A model generated the notes under the pieces. The model worked only from the letters and a program-made list of their open reading frames with translations. It searched no databases and was not told the DNA's origin. This document shows, one piece after another, positions 1 to 13,300 of a DNA stretch of 64,000 nucleotides. Within the stretch, counting starts at the first letter, position 1. The number at the start of each line of letters is the position of its first letter. Source of the stretch: Amphiura filiformis. Taxonomy: Eukaryota > Echinodermata > Ophiuroidea > Amphilepidida > Amphiuridae. Position numbers and translations under genes: made by a program. The stretch covers positions 14,084,243 through 14,148,242 of the forward strand of contig NC_092642.1 in NCBI RefSeq assembly GCF_039555335.1, written 5' to 3'.

Positions 1-1275
1 TAAGCTTATGTAGGTTACGCCGCATCACGCTTCTCCAGACTGTGGTCTGTAAGCTTCTGTAACATGGTATTTGCCAAGTGTTATGTCCTAAAACCTAAGT
101 GTACTCACCATTGAACAGTTTGACTATTAGCTTCACTAAATCCATAGTTTTTCATCATTCATCCCACACTGAAGTTCAACACATTGTGTATGTGCTTAAG
201 CTTTAGACAAGTTCAACATTCCTAGATCGGGCCCTACCCTAACCTGGGGCCTAGCCTCACAACAATTTAAAGCACATAGTAGCTGTTATGAACTGCTGTG
301 ATATTCTTGTATATAAAATAGGCCTAAATGAATAACTCTTTTCCGGAGTGAATTTTTTCACTCTTTCTTGAGAGTGAGCTTCACTCTAAAAGAGTTGTCA
401 CTCAGACGGCTCTTAGAAAGAGTGATTTTTCACTCTTTCACATTTAGAGAGTACCTTTATTTTTTTCAAAACCGATTTTTTTGGGGGGCATATTTGTAAT
501 ACCTACACATATGTTCCAACTTAAATCTATGAGCAAACTGTCAAATTCGCCCTATTTGTAGTAAAACGGGATAATTTTCTGTTGGTCCAACAAATCATCA
601 TATAATTTTTCAGATTATGATAATATATCGGAACGGTCGCAAATCGTAGTCTCCTACAAAACCATTTGGTTACGCTCCCTCCGAACATGTGGAGGGAGCA
701 TAACCAAACTGGCTGCGTAGGAGACTAACTCTGAGGCCGCAATCGCCGTCCTAATCCAAAAAGTGCGAGATATTTCAAGTGATAGAGGCTGAGACTAGTA
801 TACTAGTCTCATAATAGAGGTGAAGTTAATGATGTTGTTTCTTTGCAAATTTCCAATGTTTTTCGCATCCAAATGTATTGGGAATTTTCATAATGATTGC
901 ATATTAACTATTTTATCATTTTGGAAGAAAAAAAGAAAAATCTAAAACTTTAAAAAGATCGTACATTAGGGCTTTAAGTATATTTAAATATTTTTTTCTT
1001 CAGTATCGTGACTTTTATATATCCTGGTATTAAATGTTATCAAAATGTTTAAACAAAAACACATGATCATGTTTTAAAAGCATTTGTGTTTGCTGCACGA
1101 ATACTATCCATGAGCAAAACACTTTGACAGCTGTTTAACACAACGAAAAAGCAATGGCGAAAAATGACATTGCACAAACTTCTGTTGCCCGTCCAAAACA
1201 GACAATAATACTGCATTATGCCGTAACATGACACGATCTTGCCAAAAACAAGATGATTTTTGGACAGCTTTTTCC
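1..1275. other. Non-coding; one dispersed repeat
   Basis: No exon supported. Bases about 445-960 are one copy of a repeat also present at 20254-20748. The stretch 340-440 has a short palindromic run of gagtga/tcactc words. Confidence 0.5.
445..960 (+). repeat. Dispersed repeat, copy 1
   Basis: Near-identical in the same orientation to 20254-20748 over about 500 bases, including tagtaaaacgggat, a gaggga/tccctc inner palindrome around tttggttacgctccctccga, and gaaaaatctaaaa. No ORF. Confidence 0.7.
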
Positions 1276-1316
1276 TCACACAAATGAATAGGCAATATGC
1301 CCATTCGTATTCCCAT
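1276..1316 (-). CDS. Gene A candidate terminal exon
   Basis: After a long T tract and TAG, the phase-1 frame reads GNTNGHIAYSFV then TGA. It would end the protein in SFV, a class I PDZ-ligand form. It is the only good acceptor with a fitting phase that I found in the first 2.8 kb, but it is short and unsupported by homology; no AATAAA is close. Confidence 0.3.
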
Positions 1317-4300
1317 CTAAAAAAAAATCGAAATTTATTCACTTCTTCTTGTCTATACTTGGTCAAATTGTAACCACCAAAATGGATTTTATTAGATGTC
1401 GTTCTCTACTTGTTCTATTAGGATACTTTGATTCGCTTCATAATGCGACAAACATAGCATTTTTCTGCATTTTATAATCCGTTCTTTTGTCATTTGGAAT
1501 GTAATGTTGAATAAGTGATGTACCATATAAACTGTATGCATATCACTATTCGGAGTATGCCTTGTTTGTACATCCCATCAGCTGTGTGTAGCTCTGCCAA
1601 TAATCATAACTAATATGATTGGCGAGATTTTACACACATTGTAGGCGCTGTACGTCTACTTGACGCATAAACTGTGTGTATATTGTTATTCGTCTTATAT
1701 GTCTTGTTTGAATGAATCCCATCAGCTGCGTGAAACTCCCGATAATCATGATCATTATAATCAGTGAGCTATAAATACACGCATGCAGGCGCTGGAATGA
1801 AATCCCAATTTTCTTCATTTTACCTCATTTGTTTGGCTCGAAATTAAAATGGGCAATGCGATCAGTAGCTACCAGTGAAAACTAACATTTAAATAGGAGC
1901 CTATTTTTATGTAAATCACACATTATTGCTTTAAAAGAGCGTTTTGTGATCCACAGCATCATCCCCCCACTTTTCTCTAATAAAGTTGACATTTTTATAT
2001 CACTGCAAACCTCTGGCAACATGATGTTATGTACAAAAAAATTCTTACAGATTAATTTGTCTAGCAAAAATATCGTGAAAATTTGAATTGTGTTTTGGTA
2101 TACCTGAACAAAATAACAACACATTGTCTATGGAGCAGTGTAATAAAGATAATCATGCATAACTCGCAGATCGAGGGTTGACAAACAGAAGGCCTTAACT
2201 CACTTTTGGCCATGTTGGGATTTTGGTACCAAAATAATCTGTAATACCCACAGATTCTTAAAATCATAAGCCTTAACCCAATTCAACTTCCTATTGCATC
2301 TATAGCACAATAATACTTGGTCACATCTCAATGCAAAAATATTATTTTACTCATTTTTCTCAAAAAGGCATTTATTTAGTTAAGGCATTCTGTTTGTCAA
2401 CCCTCGAAATGCAAAATCAGAATCAAATTTTGGGGATAAGTTTTTTTTGTGGATATCTCCTGAAAAAAAGAGAAGCTAGGATCATGAAATACTCTTTTAA
2501 TTAGAGGCCATTTTGTACACAAATTATAGTGAAATTTATTACTATTGTGCACCCTGAAGTTTTCACATCAGGAAATAATGTCTCCAAAGGCCTACCGTCC
2601 CGATGCAGTGTTTTAACATTTCAATTAATGTTGACCAACATTGTGAGGCAATTCAATCTTGATTAGTGTTAAGAATATCACTATGGTAAAAAGGAGCAGT
2701 TAAAACATCTACACTTCTGTGTCAATCAAATTGTTTCTGACAGGTGTTGAAACAATCAGAGAATTCATTCTTACAGTAAATCCGAGCATACACTTGTTGC
2801 GTATGGATCTGTACATCACAAGCGTTCAAGTTGTCAGAAGTTGTTCATCTGCACCATGGTCAAAAGAACATGTGTTTTTCTGTACCTGTGCAGATACAGT
2901 CATATAGGTCTCTCTGCTTACGATCTTCATTCTCATTTTCCATCGATAATAATGTAATAACACTGGGAATAGGTGCTAGAGAAATCGGGTACTCTGAACT
3001 CTCAGCACTTACATAATGTAGATTTGGTAGGTACCCATGAAATCCTACAAAGAGAAAATATGAAAATATTATGAACATGATTGATGGTTCATTTGAAACA
3101 TTTGGCATTTGAAATGTTCAATGAAACATTACATTATGTAAACAGGACATGGCAGGAAGACATGACCCCAGGACATGATGTCAAGTTCTTGGGTAAAAAC
3201 GTAGCCTAATCAGCATTTGTCCCGATGGAAAAATGGTTGGTAATCCACTCTGCAGCTTTAACGCAATCACCGATCAACTTCAAACTTGTTACGGTGATAG
3301 GATATGGTGGCCTGATGTGCTGAATAGTTTTGTGTCATTTTATTTGCATATTTATGAATATTAATGATTTTATTTGGATATTTTGCCTTCATTTTCATTA
3401 ATCCACTCTACAGCTTAAACATACACGGCTGTTCTAGACTTTGTTAAAGATTAAGTGAGGCTATATTCATGGATTTGTCGAAGGCTTTCGATATCATATA
3501 CCACAATATCTTGTTGGATGAATTATATCACTATGGTTTTTGTGGAATATCTCATACGTGGTTTAGAATTTTCCTCTCAAATAGAAAACAGTATGTATAT
3601 TATGATAATGTAAAATCTTAATTAGCTCTTGATCAGAGCCCTTGTACCTTAGTAGATCCAGTGATCCCTGAGTAAAATAAACCCAAGCAAGTGACTGGTA
3701 AAGAAAATGTAACACAAATCCCTGCCTGGTTAGACCATTCTGTAAACTAGAATTATGTGGTTTGTAATTAAGGTGGCCCCCACAAAACTATACACTACAT
3801 GAGGACACCATATACTATCACAATACCAAGTTTGAAGTTGATCGGTGATTGCGTTTAAGCTAGAGAGTGGATTAATGGAAATGAAGGCAAAATATGCTGA
3901 TGAGCTCATTAATATTCATAATATGTAAATAATGCGACACAAAACTATATACAGCACATGAGGCCACCATACCCTATCTCCGTACCAAGTTTGAAGTTGA
4001 TTGCGTTTAAGCTGGAGAGTGGATTAATGAATTTGCTTCCGCCCGGACAAACAAACAAAGATACAAAGAAACAAACAGGCAAGGAAACAAACAAACAAAC
4101 AACCATATGGATGATAACATAAGCCCCACATATATGTGGGGGCCAAAAATTAATACCACTCCTAGTACGGAGCTTGCCAAAGGCAAGCTACACTATCACT
4201 AGGCAAGCTACATAAGTCACCAACCAGCACTTCCCTGTCACCATGGTCACCAACAAGTATAGGACCACTATACATTATTACTGTCTACCCACAGATATTG

Positions 4301-7300
4301 GTCTATCCCCATCCACCAACCGCTCAAGTCCACTCACCGAGGCGCCAGAGCCGGTCTTTACTATAGTGTCAGAGGGCATATGGCATGGTTTTTCATTTTT
4401 TCTTTCAATTGGATGGAAAATAGGTCGGCTTTGGAGCAAATTTAAATCTCAATATGAAAATGTGATGTATGGTGTACCCCATGACACACTACATTTTAAT
4501 GGGGGAAGTTTTACTTGGAGCTGGGGACAATAATTCCAGAAAAAAATCAGTGGAATTTGAAGAATGCCAATTAATTGCCACCCCTTCACCAATTCAAGTC
4601 ACATCACTTTTCACCTTATCAGTTCCTAGAATATAAAAACAGGGAAAATCTGTTCCAACTGACCAGCGGGGAACCAAAGGATGGATACAAAAGGTTACAA
4701 CAGTGTCACACTAGCAATGGATAAAATTAAAAACAGGTAAAATATGACACAACATCCAATGGGGGGGGGGGGAACACAAAACATATAAACAAAGTTAAAA
4801 ACCTGACGTTTCGAAAAAGACAAAACGTTTTCTTTTTCAAGGGATAAAATAAGAGACCTGCTCTCAATATAGTGGTGACCAGCTCCTAAAAATTAATTTC
4901 AGTTCCTAGAAATTGGACAGAAGGAAATTTATGCAAATGAGCTACCAAATTAGCATATTTTGTGACGAAACCCTACTTGAGGTTGAAGACTGCTAATTGT
5001 CACCCCTCCACCAAAAATCATATCACTCTACGCCTTACCAGTTGCACTTGCAACCTCAGACAGACAGAATGATGGACGGACAGACGGATGGAATGACAGG
5101 CAACCAGGAAACATAATACCTCTGGCACAGGCTTAAAACCATACTTTATATACTGGGTTGCACCAATCCCTCAAAAAGTAAACATTTTCCTAATTTTGGG
5201 TTTTTACTAGGTTCTCAGAAAATAGGCAACAAGTAGACTCTATACCCACCTGATTGTTCCCATTTCTGTGACCTATGAATCATGAGGAACAGTAGCACCA
5301 AAGCCAGTATGCCTGCTATACAACCAATCAATATGGACAGCCACATCTGTTCCTGTCTGGTTGCCAAAGGTGCTGTAGCATAAGGTGCATCCGCTCTTGG
5401 GGTTTCATCAACCCGTGTCCCATCTGGTAACAAAATGAACTGTACATCAGTTATAAATAAATTATTCTGGGGGGTACTCAAGTTTGGTTTGGGTAGGGAT
5501 GTGTTGCTGACAATTTGACAGTGGAACTATCCATATATCAATTTTTCAAGAAATTTGGATGAATGGCTATACCAAAAGTCGGTTGTTTAAACTATACTGA
5601 CAGTGGGTGCAGTAATGATGTGCAGTGGTAACTGCTTCCAGGCTGGTATTGTCCTTGGGAAGAAGCTGAATTTGTATGAGTCAGTTCTTGGAGTCAGTCA
5701 GTTCTTGGACCTCACTGTGGCGGATTTTATACAGCATCGTCAACCTGTAGCCTCACTATATCATAGAAGGTCCAGTGACCCAGAGTAAAATAAATCTGAG
5801 CAAGCATGGATCACGACAAAATCCTAGGGGGTATATAATAACTACAATGTGTGACTAAATTGAAGAGTGCCCCACCTGACAAAAATGAAAGAAAAAAGTG
5901 CCCAAAAAATGGGCAAGGGGGCAAGGAGCCCTTTTCTACCAAAATTCAGCCCGAAAATACACAATTTTTCCACTCTACGCGCGGCGCGTGCGCATATTGC
6001 AAGGGTTAAGGCTTTCCATCCTGATAATGGTCAAAAATAGAGTAAAATACCACATCGTCTCTATGTATTTTTGTCTCTATATATTATATTTATCTCTATG
6101 TATTATATGATGCAACTGTAATTTTTTTCGTCTGTGCCCGAAAATTTTATTTTGCCCCCGACCAAAAAAGCTGCCTCGCCCCTGGCTATGGAGGAGTTAT
6201 CTTGTACATCCACAGTCGACTGGGGACTCATTTGATCACATTGTCACAGTCTCTCCATGGTAAGATCGATACCCTTTGGGTGAAACTGACTCTTTCATGC
6301 TCCCGCCCAATCCTCGCCGGTATTGTCTATGGTCAAAAGTTTGTTGTGAATTTTTTGAAGATCTAGATTCTGTACTTAAAGAAGTTGATGGTGTAAGTGT
6401 TATGTCAAGAACACCTGCTGAAACCCTCTGTACAGGAGTGGAGAAAACTTGTCGGAAACGGGCTTTGATCATGTATGGACCACACATCCTGAAATGTTTG
6501 CTAATAATGGTGCCATTTCTTTTTCTCACAGTGATCACTAGTTGGTTTACACAGTGAGGAAAGTTACCAATGTGCTAGGGGTCCCTCCCGTAATATAAAG
6601 GCAGGCTCGTATCGTAAATATGATGTCTCTGCATTCTTAGAAGATCTCAATCTAATTCCATGGTGCACTATTGAGGTGTCTGATGATCCAGACATGGCCT
6701 GGAATATTTTTTGAGGGCCTTTTTGTTCCTATTTGTGACAAGCATGCCCCCTTCAAGAATATGAAAATTCTAAGTAAACCGCCTCCTTGGTTTGACGATG
6801 AGTATGTTTCCCTTAGGAGAGATCTTGATTTCTTTAAGGGAAGGGGTATGAACGTTTGGACAGTATTTATTGTGGGACATTAGAGCACATCAGACATACC
6901 GAATTGCATTCTGAATCTGAAGAATGTCCTTCTGATATCAAATAATTTAGATTTTTGAAATTCGCAATGTAATACACATTTTATGGCAAATCATTAAAAT
7001 TTATATTTTTGGTATTTAACAGTACTCGAAGTAAACTTTATAAATCTGATGATATGTACTTAAAGTGTATGTAGGTGGGATGAAAAGCCGACGATCAATT
7101 GAAAATTTTGACCTTTCGTATTGAAGATATGGATTTTTTCCCAAAACACCAATAAAAATTAGGTCTTTTTGGGAAAAAAATCCATATCTTCAATATGAAA
7201 GGTCAAAATTTTCAATTGATCGTCGGCTTTTCCTCCCAGCTACATTGCCCACCCCATGATCTACGTAACCCATAGTTAGTGACAGGAACTTCTCTTTTGT

Positions 7301-10300
7301 ATTATCGTACATGCACCATATAGAATTAAAGTGCATAACAGTGCTGTACTCTCTTCAAACGTGCACAAAAGTAAAGTTGCTATCTACTGAAGATAGTAAA
7401 AGTTCTGTTGACCATTTATGTGTCCAGTCCCTAAGATCTGCCCGATGTAACATTCTAAAATGAACAATACAACCTTAAAAACAATCAGCAATTGAGTAGG
7501 CCTAGTTCTTTTAAGTTTTTGATGCATGTCATGCATTATTTTATCATATCTTCTGAATGTTTATAAACAATTTTAGGCCTACCGTATATACCTAGTAGAA
7601 CTTTGCATGTTTGAGTTTGATACTAAAGTGCAGTCCCATATGTGGTGTGATCAAGCAAAATCAGCCAGAAGTCTGGCGTATTCAATTCAATTCAAAACCA
7701 CATTGAAATTGAACAGTTGTAGTGTTTCCAAAACAATATGCAAAATAAGAAATTATTGTCTTCGTTTGGCTATATCTGAAAATCAATATAGGCCTATCGG
7801 ACTTCCGACTAATTTTGCTTGATCACATCACATATGTAAATTTCATATCTCTGATCATGAGGATCACATGGAATTCCACATCAAACCATTTATAAAAGAT
7901 GTATTTTTATCAAATATATATATGTTTGACTGGTAAAGCTTTCCCACATCATTTTTAGTATAGCTTAAAATCTCAAAATTAATGGTTTTGCTTCCGCCTG
8001 GACTAGACATGACAATGAACCAAGCAAACAACCATCTGGGCCATAACATAAGCCCCACACAGTTGTGGGAGCCAGAAATGACTTCTGTATACACAAAGCT
8101 TTTTGAACATATCTGTATAATGACCTCAGATGACCCTTAAGATTTGACCTCACATCTGTTGACACCACACATGTCAATGTATCCAAAGTCCAACCCACTG
8201 AAATCTGTCACATCATGTGGGAGAAATCATCAAATGGCAGCCAGGGTTAACATTTTTAACACACACATACCCCCACATGGCAAGCACACAGCGAACAGAG
8301 CATAGTCCCATTCCAACTAAATATTTGTTGGTAGTGATGATAACGATAATTACAAGTTATGTACATTGTACATAGTGCATATCAAATTAAGAAACAGTGA
8401 AGAAATCAAATTCTTTTACAGTATAGATTCTATAATTATTCTTGATAACGTAAATTTATAATGACAATTACAACTCACCATCTATTGATGAAGCTGCACC
8501 TTTTGGTGGAGTGTTAACCACATCTGTGAATGTAAATCAAACAGGGTACATGTATTAACTGATTAAATTAATGCATGTTTTTGTCTTTTTATGCATCACA
8601 GAATCTAAAATTAATAATTATATACTATATGGTACTTTATTTTGCGGCGGCAACACATATAGCCTACATGTATTATCAGTATAAAATGCACCTAAATTAC
8701 ATCTGCATTACAAGTGCATTTTTATGCAAAAACATGTGATTTACTTGTAATTTGGTAACAAACTGAATGGAAATTTAAGTTAGACAGGTTTTGTCCATGT
8801 AATTTCACAATATTGGACCCAGAGTATAGGACATGCAGCAAATGGTACTTTTAAGCTTATCAGAACGGTAAACTGCATATCCGTCTTTACACGCTTTTCA
8901 ATGGGAAATGAACTTTGCTGCTTGGATGATGGCACGAGAGGTTAGCATTTATTCCGTATTGAAAAGCGTGTAAAGACGGATATGCAGTCGACCGGCCTCT
9001 ATATACTCATGCGATATAAGGCATGGAAATTTCCATCACTTTTTCATTGAAAAAAAAAAAATGTGGGCATATTAGGGCAAGGGCATTTATTTGGAACATG
9101 GAACAATTCTGTATAATCAGACTTACAATCCACAAGTCTTCCAATAAATGGACAAAGGACATGATTTTCTTGTAACAAAATATTTGTACCAGTTGTTGAT
9201 AAAGGTCTATCTGTCATCTTCGTTTGTTGGTAATATACAATATTGATTTATCGGCCACTCTAAAAAATGATTAAATCCAATTCATCAATCTTTTACATCA
9301 CAATTTCACTCCCTATTGAATCTCATTTCAAATACCTTTTTTTTAGCGATTTTGTGCATTTCTTGCTCTTTTTCTGGTAAAATGCATATATTTTCAGATA
9401 TACCGAGTAAGATTTGTGCATTTTTGTTTCACAACATAAAAATTTAGAGCAAAATATATCAGAATACAATGAAATCAAGCTATTCCCATGTAATATACAT
9501 ACATACCTAAATTTTGTAACCCCATTTCATTAAGACCATAGTAGGTGTATGATATGATGCAAAAACCACATAAAAGTTAGGTGAACAAATGAGGCAAATG
9601 AACACAGAATTAACAAGGAAAATTGTGGCTATAAAACGATGTAAGTTTTCAAACCAAATTTGTTGAAACTCCTTTAGAATAGGCCTCAATGAAGGGGAAA
9701 AAAACTAACAAATGAACAAAGTCAATAATATGAGGAAACAGGTATGATTTCAAATATTTCTTTTATGCTTATGAAAGTTGATACGTCAAGCTTACCATAA
9801 ATTGCCTGAAGAAACATCACAGCAGCCACCATAAGAAGACTACAAACGACTTCAGAAAAAGAGGAAAAAGCAGGTTAGTATACTTTCGTTCAGTATGAAT
9901 AAAGTTCCAAATGTGTAATAAAGGGATTTGGTTACATGGTGTAAATTGCTGTGGGAATTAATACACAAAGTTATGGGCACTCTTAACACACTAGAGTTTT
10001 TGCCAGGTTCTGTACAAATGTATAAGATTCTGAAAACATAATAATGGTTACAATAGGAATTGAACAATTCATATGAGACCATCAAAAGGTTAATATAAAA
10101 GCTTATCAAAGTCTATACTAAATCATATTTGACTGAGACACTGACTGATACACACCCCTACAGATATATTATGCTGCCATAAGGTGTAATTTGGATGACC
10201 TGAAAATTTAAATATTTGCTCATTTGCTGGATCAAATCACATGATTTACTTCTATAGGGGTCTGAAGTTATTCATGCGTCTTACTTACCAATGCACGATC

Positions 10301-13300
10301 GCAATCGCTTTCTATTGATTGGCTGTTTAACCCAGGACCACAAACTGACTGGGACCGAGACTCTTTCCTTCCCTCCTTCTGTTCGCTTTACATCTGTACA
10401 GTTCAAACATATGTGACATGCAAGTAACTAATTTGAATATTTTTCCAGCTGTTTGATATATTTTTTGTGTGCAAAACTTACCTATTTCGATATCGTCAAC
10501 ATAATTATATAATAATAATAATAATAATAATATGGAAATTTATAATGCGCAAGTATCCGTCAGAGCCGCTCACCGCGCAACAACAGGAATATGACCACAA
10601 AGGGGAACATGATGAACAGAGCAAATACAGATAATATACAACATACCATAATAAGAAAAACAATCTATACTACAAGTCATCAGCAAAAGCGATATTAAAC
10701 AGATGTGTTTTTAACAAAGATTTAAAAGAGTCCCAAGTAGTACAGTTTTTAATGTGAGTTGGTAGATTGTTCCAAAGTTTAGAACTATCATTGAAATGGA
10801 AATTATAAAGATTATTTAAATATTTAAAAGTCTGGAGTTTGCAAATAATTTTGGAGTACAGAGTTTTGATAGTAAGGTTTTGAGATGATGAGAGCTTGAA
10901 CTGATTGCTAAGACCAGGGTCGTAGCAGGAGGAGCCTCAAGGGACCTATGGACAAGGAGCAGTGGGGCCCTTTTAACATCTGCTTTATCAGCCCTTATTT
11001 CATTTTCTCTTTTGCTCGGGGCCCCTGAACCCTCGGGCCCATGGACTTTGTCTTCCCTGTCTTCCCGCTTGCTATGCCCAATGTGTGACCATGCTATTGT
11101 TATAACAACAATAGTGTAATCCTTTTAACAATAGCACGGTCCTTCTTGACAGACTAATTCATCCCAGTTTAGACGTTGACTGTTTTTGTATTTTTTAATT
11201 TTTATTCATTTTGTTGATGGTTGTCACCAGACGGTTTGTATAGCAATTGAGGAGCATAAACTGGCTGGGACCAAGACTAGTTGTACACAAGTCAAAAAAT
11301 AAAGTCACTCAGATTTTTTTACTTGAAGCCAATTGTTACACTATCTGTGTTGTCAAGCTACCAAGGTGTAAGTTAGTGGTAAATGACCACTGAATACTTC
11401 TGGATCTTATTAAACTTTGACCTCCATGCCATGAAACCCAACAAAGTAACCAAACATCACAAATATTGCAAACTATTCTTTTTCTGAATTGCTTTGGAAA
11501 TATGAAACTACTCTTTCATTAAAATCTCACCTGCAAGTTGATTGGAGGGCAAGGTATCTTCACCACTAGACATTACAAATGCAGGAGCCTCAGGTACCTT
11601 ATCCGCAATATTTACTTCATCATCACTAAAACTGGCATCGCTAACTCCACCACAAGCATGTTCACCATGAGCATCACCAGAACACTTACTTGGTACTGCC
11701 ACACCAGGAATGTTACATTCATCTGCTACAAAGGCAACATCTGAGGATGCTAGCAGGTTGTCATTTGATGTTCTATCAATAATACTGCTGTCATAGAAAC
11801 TGCTCTGTTGTGTTTGGTTGCTATGACACCCTGCATCAACATCACTGGATGAACTTTGTAGCACATCAAGGAGACCTTGTTGGTCATGTATGAAAGAAGA
11901 TGTATCAGCACTGGTATCAATGGCAGTTGAGCTGGAAAGAGCAAGTTCAGAACCAGACCCTTGGACAACCACCCCTCTGTTAACAAGAGCTGTCTTATAA
12001 TCTTCTGCCGATGGGGTCAAGTTTTCAGAAGCAGCTAAATTATTTTGGTGTTTCTCTCTTGTTTCTTGTTGACTGATAGCAAATGGTTGAGATGAACTTT
12101 CATCAGCTTGCTGACTTGGCCCAGCATTGTCACTGTGGTGTTGATTGACATCCCATGGATGCTTGGATGATCCAGCAGACTTTTTCTGAAACCGATTTGG
12201 AGGACCCTCGCTCCCTGCTTTTTGCCTTTCATCAGGAGAGTTAGGTAAGGTTGAATCTGTACTCTCATCTACAAAATTAAAATGATAAATAAATAAACAA
12301 AAACATCTTTTATTTAAGGCAGCTGTGTACTCTAGACATTGTTTCTTTCACAAAATTGAGTTTTTTGATATGTTTGTACTTTGTTATGTTTTTTATATGC
12401 AAGGAATGAAAATCCAGATTTGTAAACTCCAACTGCAATATTTTAAGGATTTTATTTCACTATTCCAATCGTGTTTGAAATTGAAAAGGAAAGAAAATCT
12501 TTGTTGTACCAGCAGGGTACACACGCGCATCAACGCATCACGTTGCGTATCGCGCAATTTGTTAACGCACAAATACGCTACGCATACGTGACACTTATCT
12601 GCATGCGCGCGCGCATCTTATGGAAACACCACGGAAGCACAAAAACCTAGTGGTCAAATGGCTCCGTTTTAGCTGATAAAATGTGGATTTTTTCAAGTTC
12701 TTTCCCCCGATTTAAATATCAAGTTATGAATGGATTTCGCTCAAACTTCTCAAGGGGCCGTGGATTTACCCGATGTTTATGTAATGTAAGGTAGAAAAAT
12801 AAAAACTGCCGCATTCTCCTGCGAGATTCGATGAAAGTGCAAAATGTGACCACTTTAAACTTCAACTGCCATTATTTCAATGTTCATTTTCTCGGTAAAA
12901 TGACGATTTAGGTACACGATAACTCAATAAATACAGCATCTATAGGTAAGCAAATATTATGATTATCGTAAAAAGCATGATTGACTCAAGAAACGGTTTT
13001 CTCATTTGTTTATATTTTGGTCTATTTCCGATTTTAGGCATCATTTTGTGCAAATAGGCGTTTGTGAATTTTAAAAAGTTCAATTTGATGCATTATATGG
13101 TCAATATCTCAAAAAATAAGGCCAATATCAAAAAAATTTAAAAAAAAAGTTTTTGGAATGGAGCCTCAAGATTGAGCTAAAAATAAAATAAAATATTTTG
13201 GAAAGAGTGTTTTTTGTTATGATGTACCTAACAAATACTGCCCAAAACTCCCTTTTTTTGTGATTTTCTTCTTAATTGTTGTTTTTACCCCAAATCTGTA

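Larger units (their letters stand above)
3045..5249. other. Gene A intron: satellite-like foldback, LINE fragment, low complexity
   Basis: It holds repeat 3235-4145, a reverse-transcriptase fragment (3465-3620), a G run at 4761-4772, and unassigned sequence. A possible open stretch at 4243-4533 on the plus strand has no splice support or recognisable domain. Confidence 0.45.
5424..8478. other. Gene A intron: repeats and LINE remnant
   Basis: It contains repeats at 5842-6185 and 6862-7250, a LINE endonuclease fragment (6459-6850), and the satellite 3' end at 7985-8075. Bases 7260-7980 show no structure I can name. Confidence 0.4.

Noticed and set aside
4335..4400. Extra gene A exon ending TGSGAS before a GTGAGT donor
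   Set aside because: Good donor but no acceptable acceptor in phase 1 upstream.
4243..4533. Plus-strand coding exon with NRSSPLTEAPEP
   Set aside because: No domain, no matching splice frame with neighbours, and it lies inside a minus-strand intron.
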